Of a stretch of 64,000 nt of DNA, positions 22,626 to 34,489 are shown in pieces. Both the position numbers and the translations under genes were made by a program. The notes beneath the pieces are model-generated. The model was not told the DNA's origin. It did no database searches and was given only the letters and a program-made list of their open reading frames with translations. This DNA is from Marasmius tenuissimus. Lineage: Eukaryota > Basidiomycota > Agaricomycetes > Agaricales > Marasmiaceae. How positions within the stretch are numbered: position 1 is the first letter of the stretch; every line of letters begins with the position of its first letter. The DNA lies in the NCBI GenBank assembly GCA_029532415.1, contig JAQOTA010000025.1, positions 186,001-250,000 of the forward strand, written 5' to 3'.

Positions 22626-25149
22626 ATGTCCCGTTTCTTCAATCGAGCCCGACATACCAACTTTTACGGCGACACTCACTTTCAGCATGTCGCTGGAAAC
22701 GTCACGACACATGTTCACAACTACAGCGACGGTAGATACGTCGGGGACTTCAGGGAGCACGGGACGGTTATCGCGGTGAGCTGTACGTCAAATCGATTCA
22801 CTACTGAGCTGATCTTGAATTGATGTTGTATACTCGTCCAACCAATTCGACGCCAGTGTAGGGAAATCCCTCGAGGCGACGTGATACTACGCAAGGGACC
22901 CTTTCGCTCAGAGGATAGTATGACTCTCTTCCGAGATAACAATCCATTTCGGAAAGGGGAGATCGACATTATAAGCACCGTCTACACTGCCGAAGTTGTG
23001 CAGTTTCAAGAACGTGTATTCACTGTGGTTAGCTTGGAGGCAACAGACAAGAGGGACAAGGAGGCTGCATGGCTGGTGAGTTCAATTGGAGCTTTATGAC
23101 TGCGCATGACGTTGATTAGGTTGGTAGATTTGGGAGGAGATTCACGAGATGTTGTCGTCTCTAGACACGTAGGCCAAGATATCGAGTTACTGTGAATATT
23201 TGCTCACATTCACGACTAAGTGGACTCGGATCACCGGGCTTGACACAACTTTTTGGGGTCGTCAAGTCCGAGAACGCGTTGGGTTTCATCATGCATGATG
23301 GTGACATGGTCTATTTATGGCGTAATTGCTCAACTCAATCCTCGTTACAGAACTTCTCAATGGAGACAACCTGATGGATCAATATTTTTCAGATACCGAG
23401 TGTCAGGATGGCAGTATCAAGATTATACCACTATACCTTCAGCACACATTGGTGATTACGATCGGGATTGTTTTTCGATACAGTTCCGGCTACTAAAATT
23501 ATAGCTTTAGGATGCTGCGGTTGAAAAGCTGCGTGCCGATCGGTTGCTGGCCGTTCCGGTGCGTTGACTATTGCAAGTCGCCAGTGACTGACCAATGATC
23601 TTTGTATCTCTGTATCCCAATAGGTGACAAGTGATCCAAAAAACTGGATGTTCAGCCTCACAACTTCAGCCTGGCAATACAACGTCCTCTCTGTCGCCTC
23701 TGGAGGCCGAAGCAAGTTCTCATGCGGTTACACGACCCAATTCCTTGACTCCCTTCAGCTATCACCACCGATCGCACATCAACAGCCGGTAACAGGTCCG
23801 CACCTAGACGTGGGAAAGATAGTTGCCTTCGTCGAACAGAACTTCGGCAATGTCTCGTATCTGCTGGTGTCAAGGTCATTGAATATACGGATAGAGGAGA
23901 AGGATCTATCATCCTACGATGGACGGCCTGGCTTTTGGGGGCTGGGGACCGTTGTGCGCAATTTGTACACCCACAAGGAAGAAGTTGTCGCCCATCACCG
24001 TTCTGAATCATTGCCGGAATGGCGCTGCACCAGCATCACGTCCGGAGTCAACGTGAGATATTCCGACTCCGGTATGATAGCATTACCCATTCTATTTTCC
24101 CGCACTAATAGTTGCTAGCACCTTCGCGTGTCGATATTTCTTATCCCGACACTTCTTCACACTCAACGTACTGTGATCCTAGAGGGGTCGTGCTGCGCGT
24201 TCTGTTCACGTGGTGCCTTCCATTCAATGAGCGAAATCGATTTCGTGCTGGCTACCTCACCCAATTCCCCTACATGTTCAATGATCCCGGTGACTGTGGT
24301 GAGTGCTCCGTGTTATTTGACACCCATCATGTTTGACATTTGGCTTCACTCACCGATAGCCTATCTTGATGCCATTGGTTTCTTCCTGTATAACCAAACA
24401 CCTATTCCCCTCGCGAATCTACGTTGTCTTTCGGCATATCTCTTCGTCCCACCTCTTCCCATCGAGTGGATTGATAACACGTGCTGCATACGCCGCCCCT
24501 TTCCCTCTCCCATTTTCTACTGGACCTCCGACCCAGAAGGACAGCATGTCATTCAGGAGCGGGATTGGAAGAAACATAACATTCCCGAACTCCAAGTCTC
24601 ACTACCGCAAGGTTCCCGGTGGGAACCTTGGGCGTACAAAACTATCAAGCGCCATATGCGCATGAAGGGCTACGACTTGTATTGGAAGCGATATGCCCGA
24701 GATCGGGGTTATCCAGACTTAATACTAGGTTTGTAGTGCTGTTCAGCTCAACCTCGCCTTCTAACATCACTACTCAATTCTTAGGTTCCCCATTTGACAT
24801 GAGACTGAAGGAGCCTCTGTTCGAAGTCGCGGAAGACGTCGATACTCCCAGTCATTCAGATTCACGACCCGCGTTTCCCCCGACTTTGTTGCTCGCCGAG
24901 ACGCCCACTCCAAGATTCGAAAATGAATCTGGAGGAACGTTAACAGAGGCACTTGAAGAAGGCGGCTGGACCAGCTTGATGAGAGGATTTTTCAAGAAGT
25001 ACTGTACGTACATCTGTAAAACACTTAATTGTGCTATTCGAGTCTGATATGTCCTCCCGCCAGATGATTCACCTAGTCCCGGGAAGCATGCCGAAAGTTC
25101 AGAACAGCAGAAGGAAGATTTAGATGATTGGCCTATGATTTGCCTGTGA
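22626..25149 (+). CDS. Family A protein, copy 2 (most complete copy)
   Basis: The ATG at 22626 (MSRFFNRARHT) matches the start of the other two copies; an in-frame upstream ATG at 22539 is possible. Exons, judged by alignment with copies 1 and 3, include 22626-22773, 22861-23075, about 23220-23300, 23360-23440, 23625-24080, 24118-24299, 24359-24728, 24785-25003 and 25064-25149 (ends DDWPMICL). Domains as in copy 1: FYGDTHFQHVAGNVTTHVH N-terminus, a kinase-like segment (VYTAEVVQF, then LTQLFGVVKSENALGFIMHDG), and the family tail (FYWTSDPEG, MKGYDLYWKRYARDRGYP). The LTQLFGVV...FIMHDG segment parallels the alphaC-to-hinge part of kinase-like mushroom proteins. I see no catalytic loop. The splice model at about 23280-23380 is uncertain because no canonical donor is obvious there. 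Function unknown. Confidence 0.7.
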
Positions 25150-25394
25150 TTATCAGTGAGAAAAACGAGGAATGTGATGCATATCTATTGTTATCGAATC
25201 TGTATCTCCCGTCGATTTTCAGGTTCCCCTTTGGATCAACTGAATCTGAAATCCCAGGAGACCTCCTAGACGAGGATTGTACTAAGTCAGGTTAATACGC
25301 TTGTTGGTATTATCGACCTCTGCTTGGATGGTCTGTCGATAAAATCATTAGTAACCATGCGAAATTGAGTCGAGTGGCCCATTTGTGAAAGACT

Positions 25395-26190
25395 CGGGTC
25401 ATACGCCACCGGACTCGCAAAAATATCTGCTAAGCATCTGAGCCCTACGCGACCTGCTTCCTGATGATTGGTAGGCGCGGGTTGTGGTCAGTGTCGGGCC
25501 GAGAGTCGACGACTTGGGGCCAGCTTTCTTATCATGGGACAAGCTGTCAAGGAATCCATTCATTCCCTGTCCATGCCATGGCACTGGGACGTATCCATCC
25601 ACATAACCTGCGACGAAGCACCAGAGCTCATCTGTACATACGAGTGATGCCACGAGAGATGGGGCTCTTTCTTGAGGATGGTAGTCGTACAAAGCGTCTG
25701 GGATGAGATCGGGTGAATGGTCGATGTAGCAGTTTTTTTGGATAGAGTAGCCGTCGTCGACAGCATCGTATCCGATTCCGAGAGTTAAGTCTGAAGGAAG
25801 GCCCTTTGACTTGCTTCAAATTGATATGGGGACAAGAGGCCTGAGGTAACGAGTTGTTGACTTGAGAGTGCTACAACTTCGAGGCTGAAGTACAACCTCC
25901 GAGCAAGGGTGCGAGTCCAAGCGTGTAGATGAGTGGTGTGTCCTGATACGTGAGCTGACCTTCGATTCTTTCGATGGCCCAGCACGAGTTGAGCGCGAGG
26001 AGAGGGTGGGTAGAGAAACGTGTCATATCTCACCTCGAACTTGGGAAAGTATGAATATTAAATATCATGAAATCTAGAAATGGGAAAGGATGCGACAGGG
26101 GACGCGTATACCAGGACGGTGGTCGCCTAGTAAGCTACACGAATACATTTCAATTGGGCACTGGCAGGGTCGAGTTCGAAACAGCTTCTT
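25395..26190 (-). pseudogene. Rearranged remnant of a DUF2235-WD40 gene
   Basis: On the minus strand, 26180-25720 resembles the upstream and N-terminal flank seen at 4440-4900 and 35220-34840. The stretch 25692-25480 encodes part of the WD40 region (YDYHPQERAPSLVAS ... VAGYVDGYV). The hydrolase domain and most WD repeats between them are missing, so a large internal deletion joined the two parts. Frames are broken. Confidence 0.7.
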
Positions 26191-26679
26191 TTGGCCTTAC
26201 AGCAATTCGCTGTGGGTCGAGATAGTCATGGTGGTTTGAGCTGCTGGTTGGCTTGAAGCAAGGTGCGGCCTCCTGATAATAAGATTAGTACCCACCTCCC
26301 AGTCTGTGCGTATTTTCTCCTGCTTGATAGTCGACGACTTCCGCAAATAGACAGTGCCATAGGCTAAGGGCTACCAGCAACTTCGAGTCAAGAGCACTGA
26401 GAAAGAGCTTGAGATGATCGGTGTCACAGAGCACATGGCCTTTTGAGACTCTTGAGCGATACCCGTTTCACATGGCGACAAGTACTCGCTCGTCATCCAC
26501 AGGTCATTCGTACCTTCTTTATCATAGCCTTCTCGCTCTTGTGAAGGTCGTTGTGCGATTTCTGTTGTTGAGCGAGAGCTGGCGTGTGATGAATTTTAAC
26601 GGGCTGCATGACAACATGAGCCTTGAGCTTAAGCTTGAGGTAGCGCTTGTGTAGCTTTGATGAGCGAGTTATTGTTCCT

Positions 26680-26900
26680 TTGTAGCGTGCTCTTGAAAAT
26701 GTGCATGCCGTAGGGATGGAGGAAGAAAGAGAAAATAAGCGCAAGTGATGAGATAGAGATCCGGGCCGGAAATACGGACACGGGTCCGGATTTGACACAA
26801 GTCTCGGACTACCACCGGTCACTGAATTCGTTATTCAACCATCTCGTCTGTCTGCATCTTTACTCCGAGCTCAGACCACCCAAAAGGGACCAACGCTCTT
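26680..26900 (-). repeat. Repeat X, copy 2
   Basis: Reverse complement of the stretch at 4070-4280. It lies between a B remnant and a C fragment, as does copy 1. No function is visible. Confidence 0.6.
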
Positions 26901-27049
26901 GCCAACGCTGGCGTTTTGGATTACAATCACTCTCTAGATGACTTGGATAAAGGAAAATCACCGACAAGCTATCAATGCGGAGAACCTCAGGCTGCAGGGA
27001 TACGATAGTGACTATAACGATACCGAGATAAGCAGGGTTATTCGCTGGA

Positions 27050-28140
27050 AGGCAAGCTCAATTACGGTGTGTTGGCTGTCGGTTTGAGGAAGGTACATGA
27101 TCCCTATAATTTACCTCTCCTCATATGAATACTCACTGTTTACGTTTGGCAGTTAAAGATGTCCTACGCCAAACTCACTAACTCTAATCCACCCGCAATT
27201 GCATGAACCTACTTGCTCGACGCAGAACGAGAGGATGTGTGCAAAAAAGCGGAAGCAGTCGCCAAACAACTCCACTACAGAGTTCAAGGGGAACAAAAGA
27301 ATACGTCCTAACCTCGCGTTCAAGAACGTTGAATTCAAAGGTGTCGTAGGGGAACTGGCTGGGGAGAGATGCGTGTCAATGGGTTCGATGAAGGAAGTCG
27401 AGAGACGCAAGTGGGCCGAGAACGAGGTTGAGAGGTTGAGAGATGCTAAGGAGGAATTGAAGAAGGGGAGGAAAAGGTTGGAGAAAATCGAGAACGAGCT
27501 GAAGGAGGCCAAAGAACGAGTCACACCGAGTCGCCGAGTCAAGATACGATTTCGGTCAGTCAACCGTATTCGGAACAAGGAGGAGGATTTGGAAAGGGAA
27601 AAGCGCGAGTGGGAGGCCACCATTGAAGCTAGAGCGAGACAGACAGCTCAAGCAACGAACGTTGAACACTGGTTCCCGTACCGACACCTTCGTTTGTCTC
27701 GATTCCACCGCTGTCACCTGTTTCGACGATTTCACCCAATTCATCCAGCTCTCAACCGCAGCGAGCGAACATAGGCACCCTCGGTTAACGAGCAAACTCT
27801 TCCGGGAGTCGGTTATCTTGTGGAGATCGTCGAGGAATTAGAGTCTGTCGATGGTGCTGATTTATTACCACTACTTCCTCCGACGCTAGCATCTCTACCA
27901 TACCACCAAATCACTCCAAACTCAACCACCCGCTCCCACACCCCGAGAATGGCGATGACGAGATGGGGCTATGGATATGGGGTCAGGATACAAATATTCA
28001 GGACCAAAAGTCTCCGGTCCAACACGACAAGCGCCGCGGGGTTGATACATATGTCTAATTGGCCTACCCCCGGTAGCAGTGGAGGTGACGACTTGTGCGA
28101 TGAGTATGAATCAGAGATGTAAATCGGAGTTGGCTGCTAG
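27050..28140 (+). pseudogene. Truncated family C gene
   Basis: The segment starts with the end of the C exon 1 (AVGLRKVHD-like, around the splice site at 27092). It continues through the coiled coil (VEFKGVVGELAGERC, EVERRKWAENEVERL, EAKERV, EEDLEREKREWEA) and then jumps to the C-terminus (KSLRSNTTSAAGLIHMS at 28003-28060). The N-terminal domain, the Ser/Pro linkers and the tail are deleted and there are frameshifts near 27660 and 27800. It ends with a 3' flank like that of the intact gene and with a tRNA-Phe fragment. Confidence 0.8.
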
Positions 28141-28588
28141 TTTGAGGGAGTGGGAGTGAGAGGTCTAGTTTCAAGTCGGGGATGGGGTTGGAGGGGGGTG
28201 GTATGTATAGTTATTCGCCCTCATTTTTTTCTTTTGTTGGATTGTTCCAAACTGTGGTTTGCTTCTCGAATCTGTGTTCCGTTCTTTTTCTCTCTCCTCT
28301 GGCTGCTTGATACGTTACCCTATGCTCGCTCGCTTATATACCCACATACCTCATGGAATACGCTACCTCTACATCTCGGACTCTCTACATCTTGGATTCT
28401 CTACATACCATATCTGTACATCAAGCACTCATCTATCTCTATCTCGTATCATATCTATGCGACCTCCACACCTCAGGCCCATCATACTTTCGTCTTTACA
28501 TACCCTCTGCCCCTTACTGAGCTCATGAGCGTGCTCAGAGTCGGAGACAAGAAAAGTCAGCAAGTTCAAGGCCACAGAACATTGCCAC

Positions 28589-28621
28589 TCTGAATGTCTC
28601 GCGTTCAATCCGTGGTACCCC
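28589..28621 (+). pseudogene. 3' fragment of a tRNA-Phe gene
   Basis: It contains the end of the anticodon stem (TCTGA), a variable loop, a T-arm with substitutions (TCGCG-TTCAATC-CGTGG) and TACCCC. The 5' half is absent. It lies in the same place relative to the C fragment as the intact tRNA at 21360 does to the C gene. Confidence 0.75.
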
Positions 28622-29020
28622 AAACGTCGTCGAATAAGTGTGTTCGCTCATTTCGGTACATCGATAACCATAGTCGGTCTAGGCCGTATTGCGGACGGCT
28701 GGGGTGAGTACACCTGCTTCCGAGTTAGAAATCGGAGTAAAAAGCACTGGTGATTGTGCTTCATCAACTGGGTGTCATCGTGAAGATCGACAACGACTGG
28801 TCAGGATTTGAGTTGGGTTCCAATGATACGACATGCTTTCCCAAGCGTCGTAATAGAGTCTTCAATCAAATCACTCGGTTGGTATTTAGTTATCAACAGC
28901 TAGGCTACAATACTAGCCTAAGGGACCCATATAGTGAGCTGATCAGAGGGCAGTTGCCAGTGATGGGAGCTGGACGTTTGGAAAATGAGCCGTAACTATT
29001 TGTGCCAGGTTGGATCTGCA
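28622..29020. other. Intergenic between tRNA fragment and the B2 3' end
   Basis: An AACCATAGTCGG box at 28665 is shared with 21990, showing that the duplicated segment extends at least this far. I see no coding region. The 3' untranslated part of the minus-strand gene ending at 29021 probably lies here. Confidence 0.4.
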
Positions 29021-32000
29021 TCAGAGCGATTTCTTTCCCCTCGTTTGTTCGGGACTGCTGGGCCGAATATTAGCAGCGTGGTCAGCAGTCTGGGCACCAT
29101 CTTCGGGACAAGTCAGGTATAGCGTATACTTCGCTGTCGCCTGTGCCCTCTTCCGTTTCTTCTCCTCTGTCCCACGATGCTTGCGCTCTGACTGCTTGGC
29201 CGAGCGGCTCTGTTGTACATCCGCAGTGTTGGTTTCGTGAGCAGCTCGCCCGTATTCCGCGTTGTGATGTGCCTCGTCTTCAATGTCGCTATCAACGTCC
29301 TCGGATTCTGTAGAGGAATCTTCCGCCTGATCATCTAGTACTATAGGGAGCTGGTGGTTTATTTGCCCTGTACGGGGGCCAGAGCAGCATTCATGTCCCT
29401 TGTATAGAACAAGATTGACTTCTCCTGTGTTAAAGAGGAACTTGTTCCACGTAAACAACAGGGCAACTATCATGGCGAGAGGTATTAGGGGCTGATCATG
29501 ATGTGGAGCAGTCGGTGCCGGAATTTGCCCAGACCAGGCAAGTGCGAGTTCCTAAAATCGAGTCTGAGAAATTGAAAGCCGAGAGAATATGTTGCGTATG
29601 TACGTACTTCAACTAGGGACGTCCAATCTTTGGCATCCACGCCATATGTCCTAATAACGGTGGGCATAGGGAGGGGGAGGCGACCAAAATCATCCATATC
29701 GTGTATTCTGATGGTTTTGGATGGCATAGAAGCAGGTGCACCATTATTTGGACGGTCAAAGCCCTCTTGGCCAGGAGAGAGAGGAGGCTGGGCCGAGTGA
29801 CCGTCAGCTCCTCCGGAAGATGGACAGGCATTGCCAGATCCAGTGCCACCAGAAGGCGGAGCCAGTGTCCGCGAAGACTGGTGCTTAACTGAGGGTTGCA
29901 GGAACTGGTGACTTGCACCAGTACTGGATAGATTTTTGTCGGAGGGAGGTAAAGGCTGTGCCGGAAAATAGCCACCCTGAGAGTCAGATACAGGAAACAA
30001 TGTATTAGGGGTATGCACACCAAGGCTGGAATGGGTCATAGAAGTAGAAGTTGGAGAGTATCTGTGTCCGATAGAAGGTGAGGAGGGCACATATGCACTT
30101 CCTGTTATTCCAGAAAGGCTGATGCCCTGAGTGCTAGTTTTGTGGTTTAGGTCCTCTAGGAATTCTCCATCAACTTTAATTTTCGGCACGCTAGTCTGGA
30201 ACCGAAGCTTGGAGTGCTGGCTGGCCACCTCCGAGTGGAGGTCGCTTTCATAGGGGGCAGCTCGGTTCCGGGAATTGTCAGGGGCGCTATAAAAGACTAA
30301 ACGCTCATGTTGAAAGCTGTCTGCCCCGCCACTTGAGCCAACGCCCTGGCCATCTGACAACTCGTCGAGGACGCCTTCCATCCCTCGTGCATACCAAACA
30401 ACAACATAACCATCTCCATACCCCGCAACTAAACGTTCCAGGTCATCTGAGAATACGATGGATGTGACTGAAGATGGTGCATGTCCTCCGAGGTGATAGT
30501 CGTATGTATGCTGCTTGATAAACTCCAATCTTTTCTCCTTCAAGAGAGCCAGCTGAACAGTCCATATCACAATGCAACCGTCCGATAGCCCACATGCCAA
30601 CTTGTCTTTGTGGAAACCAAGTGTACATATGCTGACACCTTGGGGGAGTTCTATCCTGCTGGATAACTCAAGGGAGTGATTAGTTGAATGTCTGGCAGTG
30701 AACTTGCCATCTGAGGATGCAACTAGAAAGTAGTCTTCTGAAAGGAAGATGACTTCCTTGGGGTCATTAGGTCCTCTTTTGATCCCTGTCCCTATCTGCA
30801 CTTCCTCCTCACAATTCCATAGGAATATCTTGTTATCCTTGGAGACTGAGACAAGTCTAGAGCCACCTGGGGATATGGTGGCTGAGAACACACGGCTTGT
30901 ATGTCCCTCGAAAAGATGTGAACGGGTGAGCTTGCGGGCATCTGACTCCACTTTCCAAATGCTAGGAGAGCAATCAAGCCCACCGGAAACAACTTGTTTC
31001 CCATCGGAAGAGAATGCAACAGAGAGGGTGCCACCCTTATGGCCTGCATTTGTTGACTCCCACTGTAAGCCATGTGCCACATCCCACACTCGTATAGTTC
31101 CATCCATGGTTGATCCCGAAACTAATACCAGGTCCTTGAGGTTGGCCATGCTGGGAGAGAAGCTGACTGACTCGACTTGTTTTGTGTGGCCTCCAAGGGT
31201 CTGAATAATCTGGCCAGTGGAAAGATCATAAATTGGGATTGCTGTTTGAGCAGAAGCAACTGCAAGATAGCATGGCCCTCCCTCAGTCTTAGCTTGGGAG
31301 TTGAATGATCTACCCTTGGAGATTGCAAGGGACTTGATATCAGCATTCAAATAAATTTTGAAGCTCCCAGCTACTTGGTGACAACTATGGCTCAGAAATT
31401 TGAGGAACAGCAAAGTTGTAGGACCCACCATGAGCAAATTTTGTTATGAATGTCCCTGCAAGTGCCATGTTCTTGGGATCCTCGCTACACAGCAAGTTTC
31501 TTACTACAAGTGGTATGTCATTGGCATAACCCTTTGGAGTAATGCTAGCCACATGACACAGTATCTCCATTTTAGCAATAGCCTGAGTTTTGTTGGTGTC
31601 GTCATGTGCTGTCTTTAAGGACTCAAATAGATCCTGGTATGCCAACCGGCCATCTTCTACAGAGAAGGTCAGTCTAGGTCAGTCTTGCCACTCAAATTCT
31701 AAACCTTGCTTACTGGAGGCAACTTCTGGCAGTTTTTTCAGCACAGATTCCTTGTCATCAGATCGACAACCTTTCAAATCCTCAACACATTGGTTGATTT
31801 TGGATGCCACAGCATCAAACTTGTCTTGCTCAACATGATCTCCCTCAGATCCCTGCAGCTGAACAGGCAGCCTCTTTGTGTACTTGGAGTTTGATGCGTA
31901 AACTGACTGGTGGATCTGCTGGCCAAGCAAGATTTGACGTCTCTCCCCAAGATGTGGCCTGATAGAAGGGCAAAGTTAACCATTTAATGCAGAGTTAGAA

Positions 32001-33515
32001 GTCCCAATGACATACACCACACTCTTTATCCCAGGCAATATTTCCAGAGGTATCCAGAGCCTAGAAGGTGAATGTTGCTCTATCTCATCCAACTTTCCAT
32101 ACACTTTACTCCATTGTCCAGAGAATGGGCTAAGAGATAAACCAGCCTCAATAGACTCCCTAATCATCCACCGCAATGCAGGTCCATTTGATGTCAGTTC
32201 CTCATTCTTTGCGGCTCCACCACCACTGTCATAATTATGACTTGAGTATCAAGAAACTTGTGACAGATTATTTAAAACCTACATGTCGGAATGTGTTCCA
32301 GCAAACCAGACTTCTTTCTTTGGGGGTGGAAGTCTGTTTTGTGCCTGGGGATAGCTAAACGATCCAGTTTGGCCACCTGCATACTCGGGGACAAAGTTCA
32401 CACGTCGTTCATCAAGAGCCAGTGCATGGCGGAAAAAGCAAACATAGTCCATCCCTGTTGTAGTCAAAGGTAGGGTCTTTGGGAATAAACCAACTGAAGA
32501 AACAGTATCCCTAAGAGAAACAAAAAAGGACTATCAGTTTCAACAGCAACTGGGTATGCATGAATAATGAGGACAGTACATACCATGCACCAACAAAATG
32601 AACCTTAACTTCTCGACTGAAAGTCTTCCGAAAGTGTGATGCTTCTGAATCTACAGGTTGTCGTGCCAAAGTTTTCATGGGATCAGTGCATTTTGAGTAC
32701 AGCTCATATGCGCTGTAGTTACCATGCATGTGTTAGTATGTGTTTCTCAAGAACCACAGAACACTTACAATGGAATTTGGTCATCATTTCCTCTGTGAAT
32801 CAATCCAACCTAGGTTGTCAAAGAGTCCATTGAAATTGTGATCACTTATCAAGTCATGTTGCTTCAACCCACCATTTCAATCATGGCGGAAAGCACTCGA
32901 ACTTGGTATGCACCCCTTGAGAAGCCTTGATGAAATGTGATTATTTTAGGAGATCAATCGTGAGTTGCTACTCACCAAAGAGGAAAAGGCGGTCACCCTC
33001 TCTATAATTATCACTAAGCCAACGGTACGCCTCCATGATTCGCTTTTCAAACCACCTATTAAGAATATATAAGTGTTCTTCTGGCTCCAAAGTATCAAAG
33101 AAAATGATATTATACCATGCAATAGCCATATCAATGACATGTGCAGTTTTCTTCTTGTAGTAGCTGAATGATTTCCAAGAGGGTTTGGGAAATGTACCAA
33201 TCCCGCTATTGTAGTATGTAAGCTGAGATTCATCCTTAACTAGGCGGCTGTAGAGTTCAACGACGTTGGAATTCTGCAAAGATGCACGCATATGTATTGC
33301 GGCGTAAGACTGATGTTTTATTCTTGTCATCTGCCACTCACATTTTGGCCAAATTTATTTGATGTTCCGTCGATACACACGACCAAGTTCCTGGGACGAG
33401 TTGCCACTCGCTCTGGCGGATGGGCAATGCAACACTTCTCTAGGACCCCCCCGCTCCCCGCTCCGTACCCGAGGGCTTGAACTTCGACGTTGTTCGGCGA
33501 TTTGATATTAGACAT
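29021..33515 (-). CDS. DUF2235 alpha/beta-hydrolase fused to WD40 repeats (family B, copy 2)
   Basis: Start ATG at 33515 (MSNIKSPNNVEVQ), stop at 29021. The exon layout is the same as in the plus-strand copy at 7142-11869. The hydrolase part keeps RNLVVCIDGTSNKFG, the elbow GFSRGAYQVR (split by an intron near 32980-32929) and GTHSDI...DSGGGAA. The long exon 31370-29590 holds WD40 repeats: VSGSTMDGTIRVW, VSGGLDCSPSIW, VSVSKDNKIFLW, CGLSDGCIVIW and VAGYGDGYVVVW. A Ser/Pro/Gly-rich linker follows, then the conserved element with FLFNTGEVNLVLYKG in the last exon and a charged tail with DSDIEDEA. No stop was seen inside aligned exons, so this copy also looks intact. The linker has no tandem repeat. 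It is inverted relative to copy 1, about 17 kb away. Substrate and cellular role unknown; a soluble cytoplasmic protein is likely because no signal peptide is present. Confidence 0.85.
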
Positions 33516-34489
33516 GATAGTGGGGTGTTTGGCTGGATTGGAAATGTAAGTTTACATTGATGCTTCAAATACCCTCTGAATGAGTTGCAATCAGTTCAGG
33601 TGTGGGGCCCACTAGAAGGTGGCGATGGAATGTGTGAACAGAGCAGTGTAGAAAAGGTATTTTTAACCCGACTATCTGCTGCGTGAGCAGTGCGTTATCA
33701 TCAGAATCAAATTCTCCAGCACAAGGTGAGTGAATATAAATGTACAGTTTGCCAAACAACCGTGGGCGTCGGGTCAAGAACGTTTGACGTTCACACGGCC
33801 GTGGAGCATGCCGACAAAAGAAACGTCCGGCATTGAGCGCTGGCACCCAAAATAATGTTGATCCATCTCTGATTTACTGATTTATCAGTGCTTTAGCGCC
33901 CGCCCAACCACAACTATCGCCTTTTCAGGCCTCAGGCCTCAGGGATCAGCGCTCAACTTCAATCTGAGCCACATACCCCTCGATAGGCCTCATAGAAACG
34001 TTTTCATGGGAGATCAGAAGATAACGGGGTTGAACGAATCCTTGGAGGAAGTTTGAGTAGGCGAGTGTTCTTGGGAGTTTAGGCGAGTCTATACCTCGAC
34101 CTGACTGACATCGAAATTTGTTACACTCAGTGGTCCCTGGGCTCCGCGTGATTTTTGCTCGACCTCGCATTTTCATAACCACATTCTCGAAATCTCTAAG
34201 TCCGCTCTCCATTAACTTGGCCACGAAAGCGGGAGCTGAGGAATGGTGTCGTGGGACGAGGCTATATTTTGAGGTCGGGAAACCTCTTGCCTACCCCTAG
34301 AATTTCCATAACAAGTTTTAGGAGAACGCCAGATATAAACAGGGTTTTCTGATGTACACCGCTCGAGGTGCAAGCGATGTCGCAGCCTCTTATAACTGCT
34401 TGTTCCTCCATCGCACACGAGCCTCATGGATATTGTTGATGGCGAGAGGGAATCGGGATGTCAGCGCTCTTTATGGTGTCAAGATTGGT
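33516..34489. other. 5' flank of B2 and spacer without a gene
   Basis: The first 250 bases are the putative promoter of the minus-strand hydrolase gene. A short tandem GCCTCAG repeat occurs near 33930-33950. I find no supported coding region, although several short frames exist. Confidence 0.4.
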
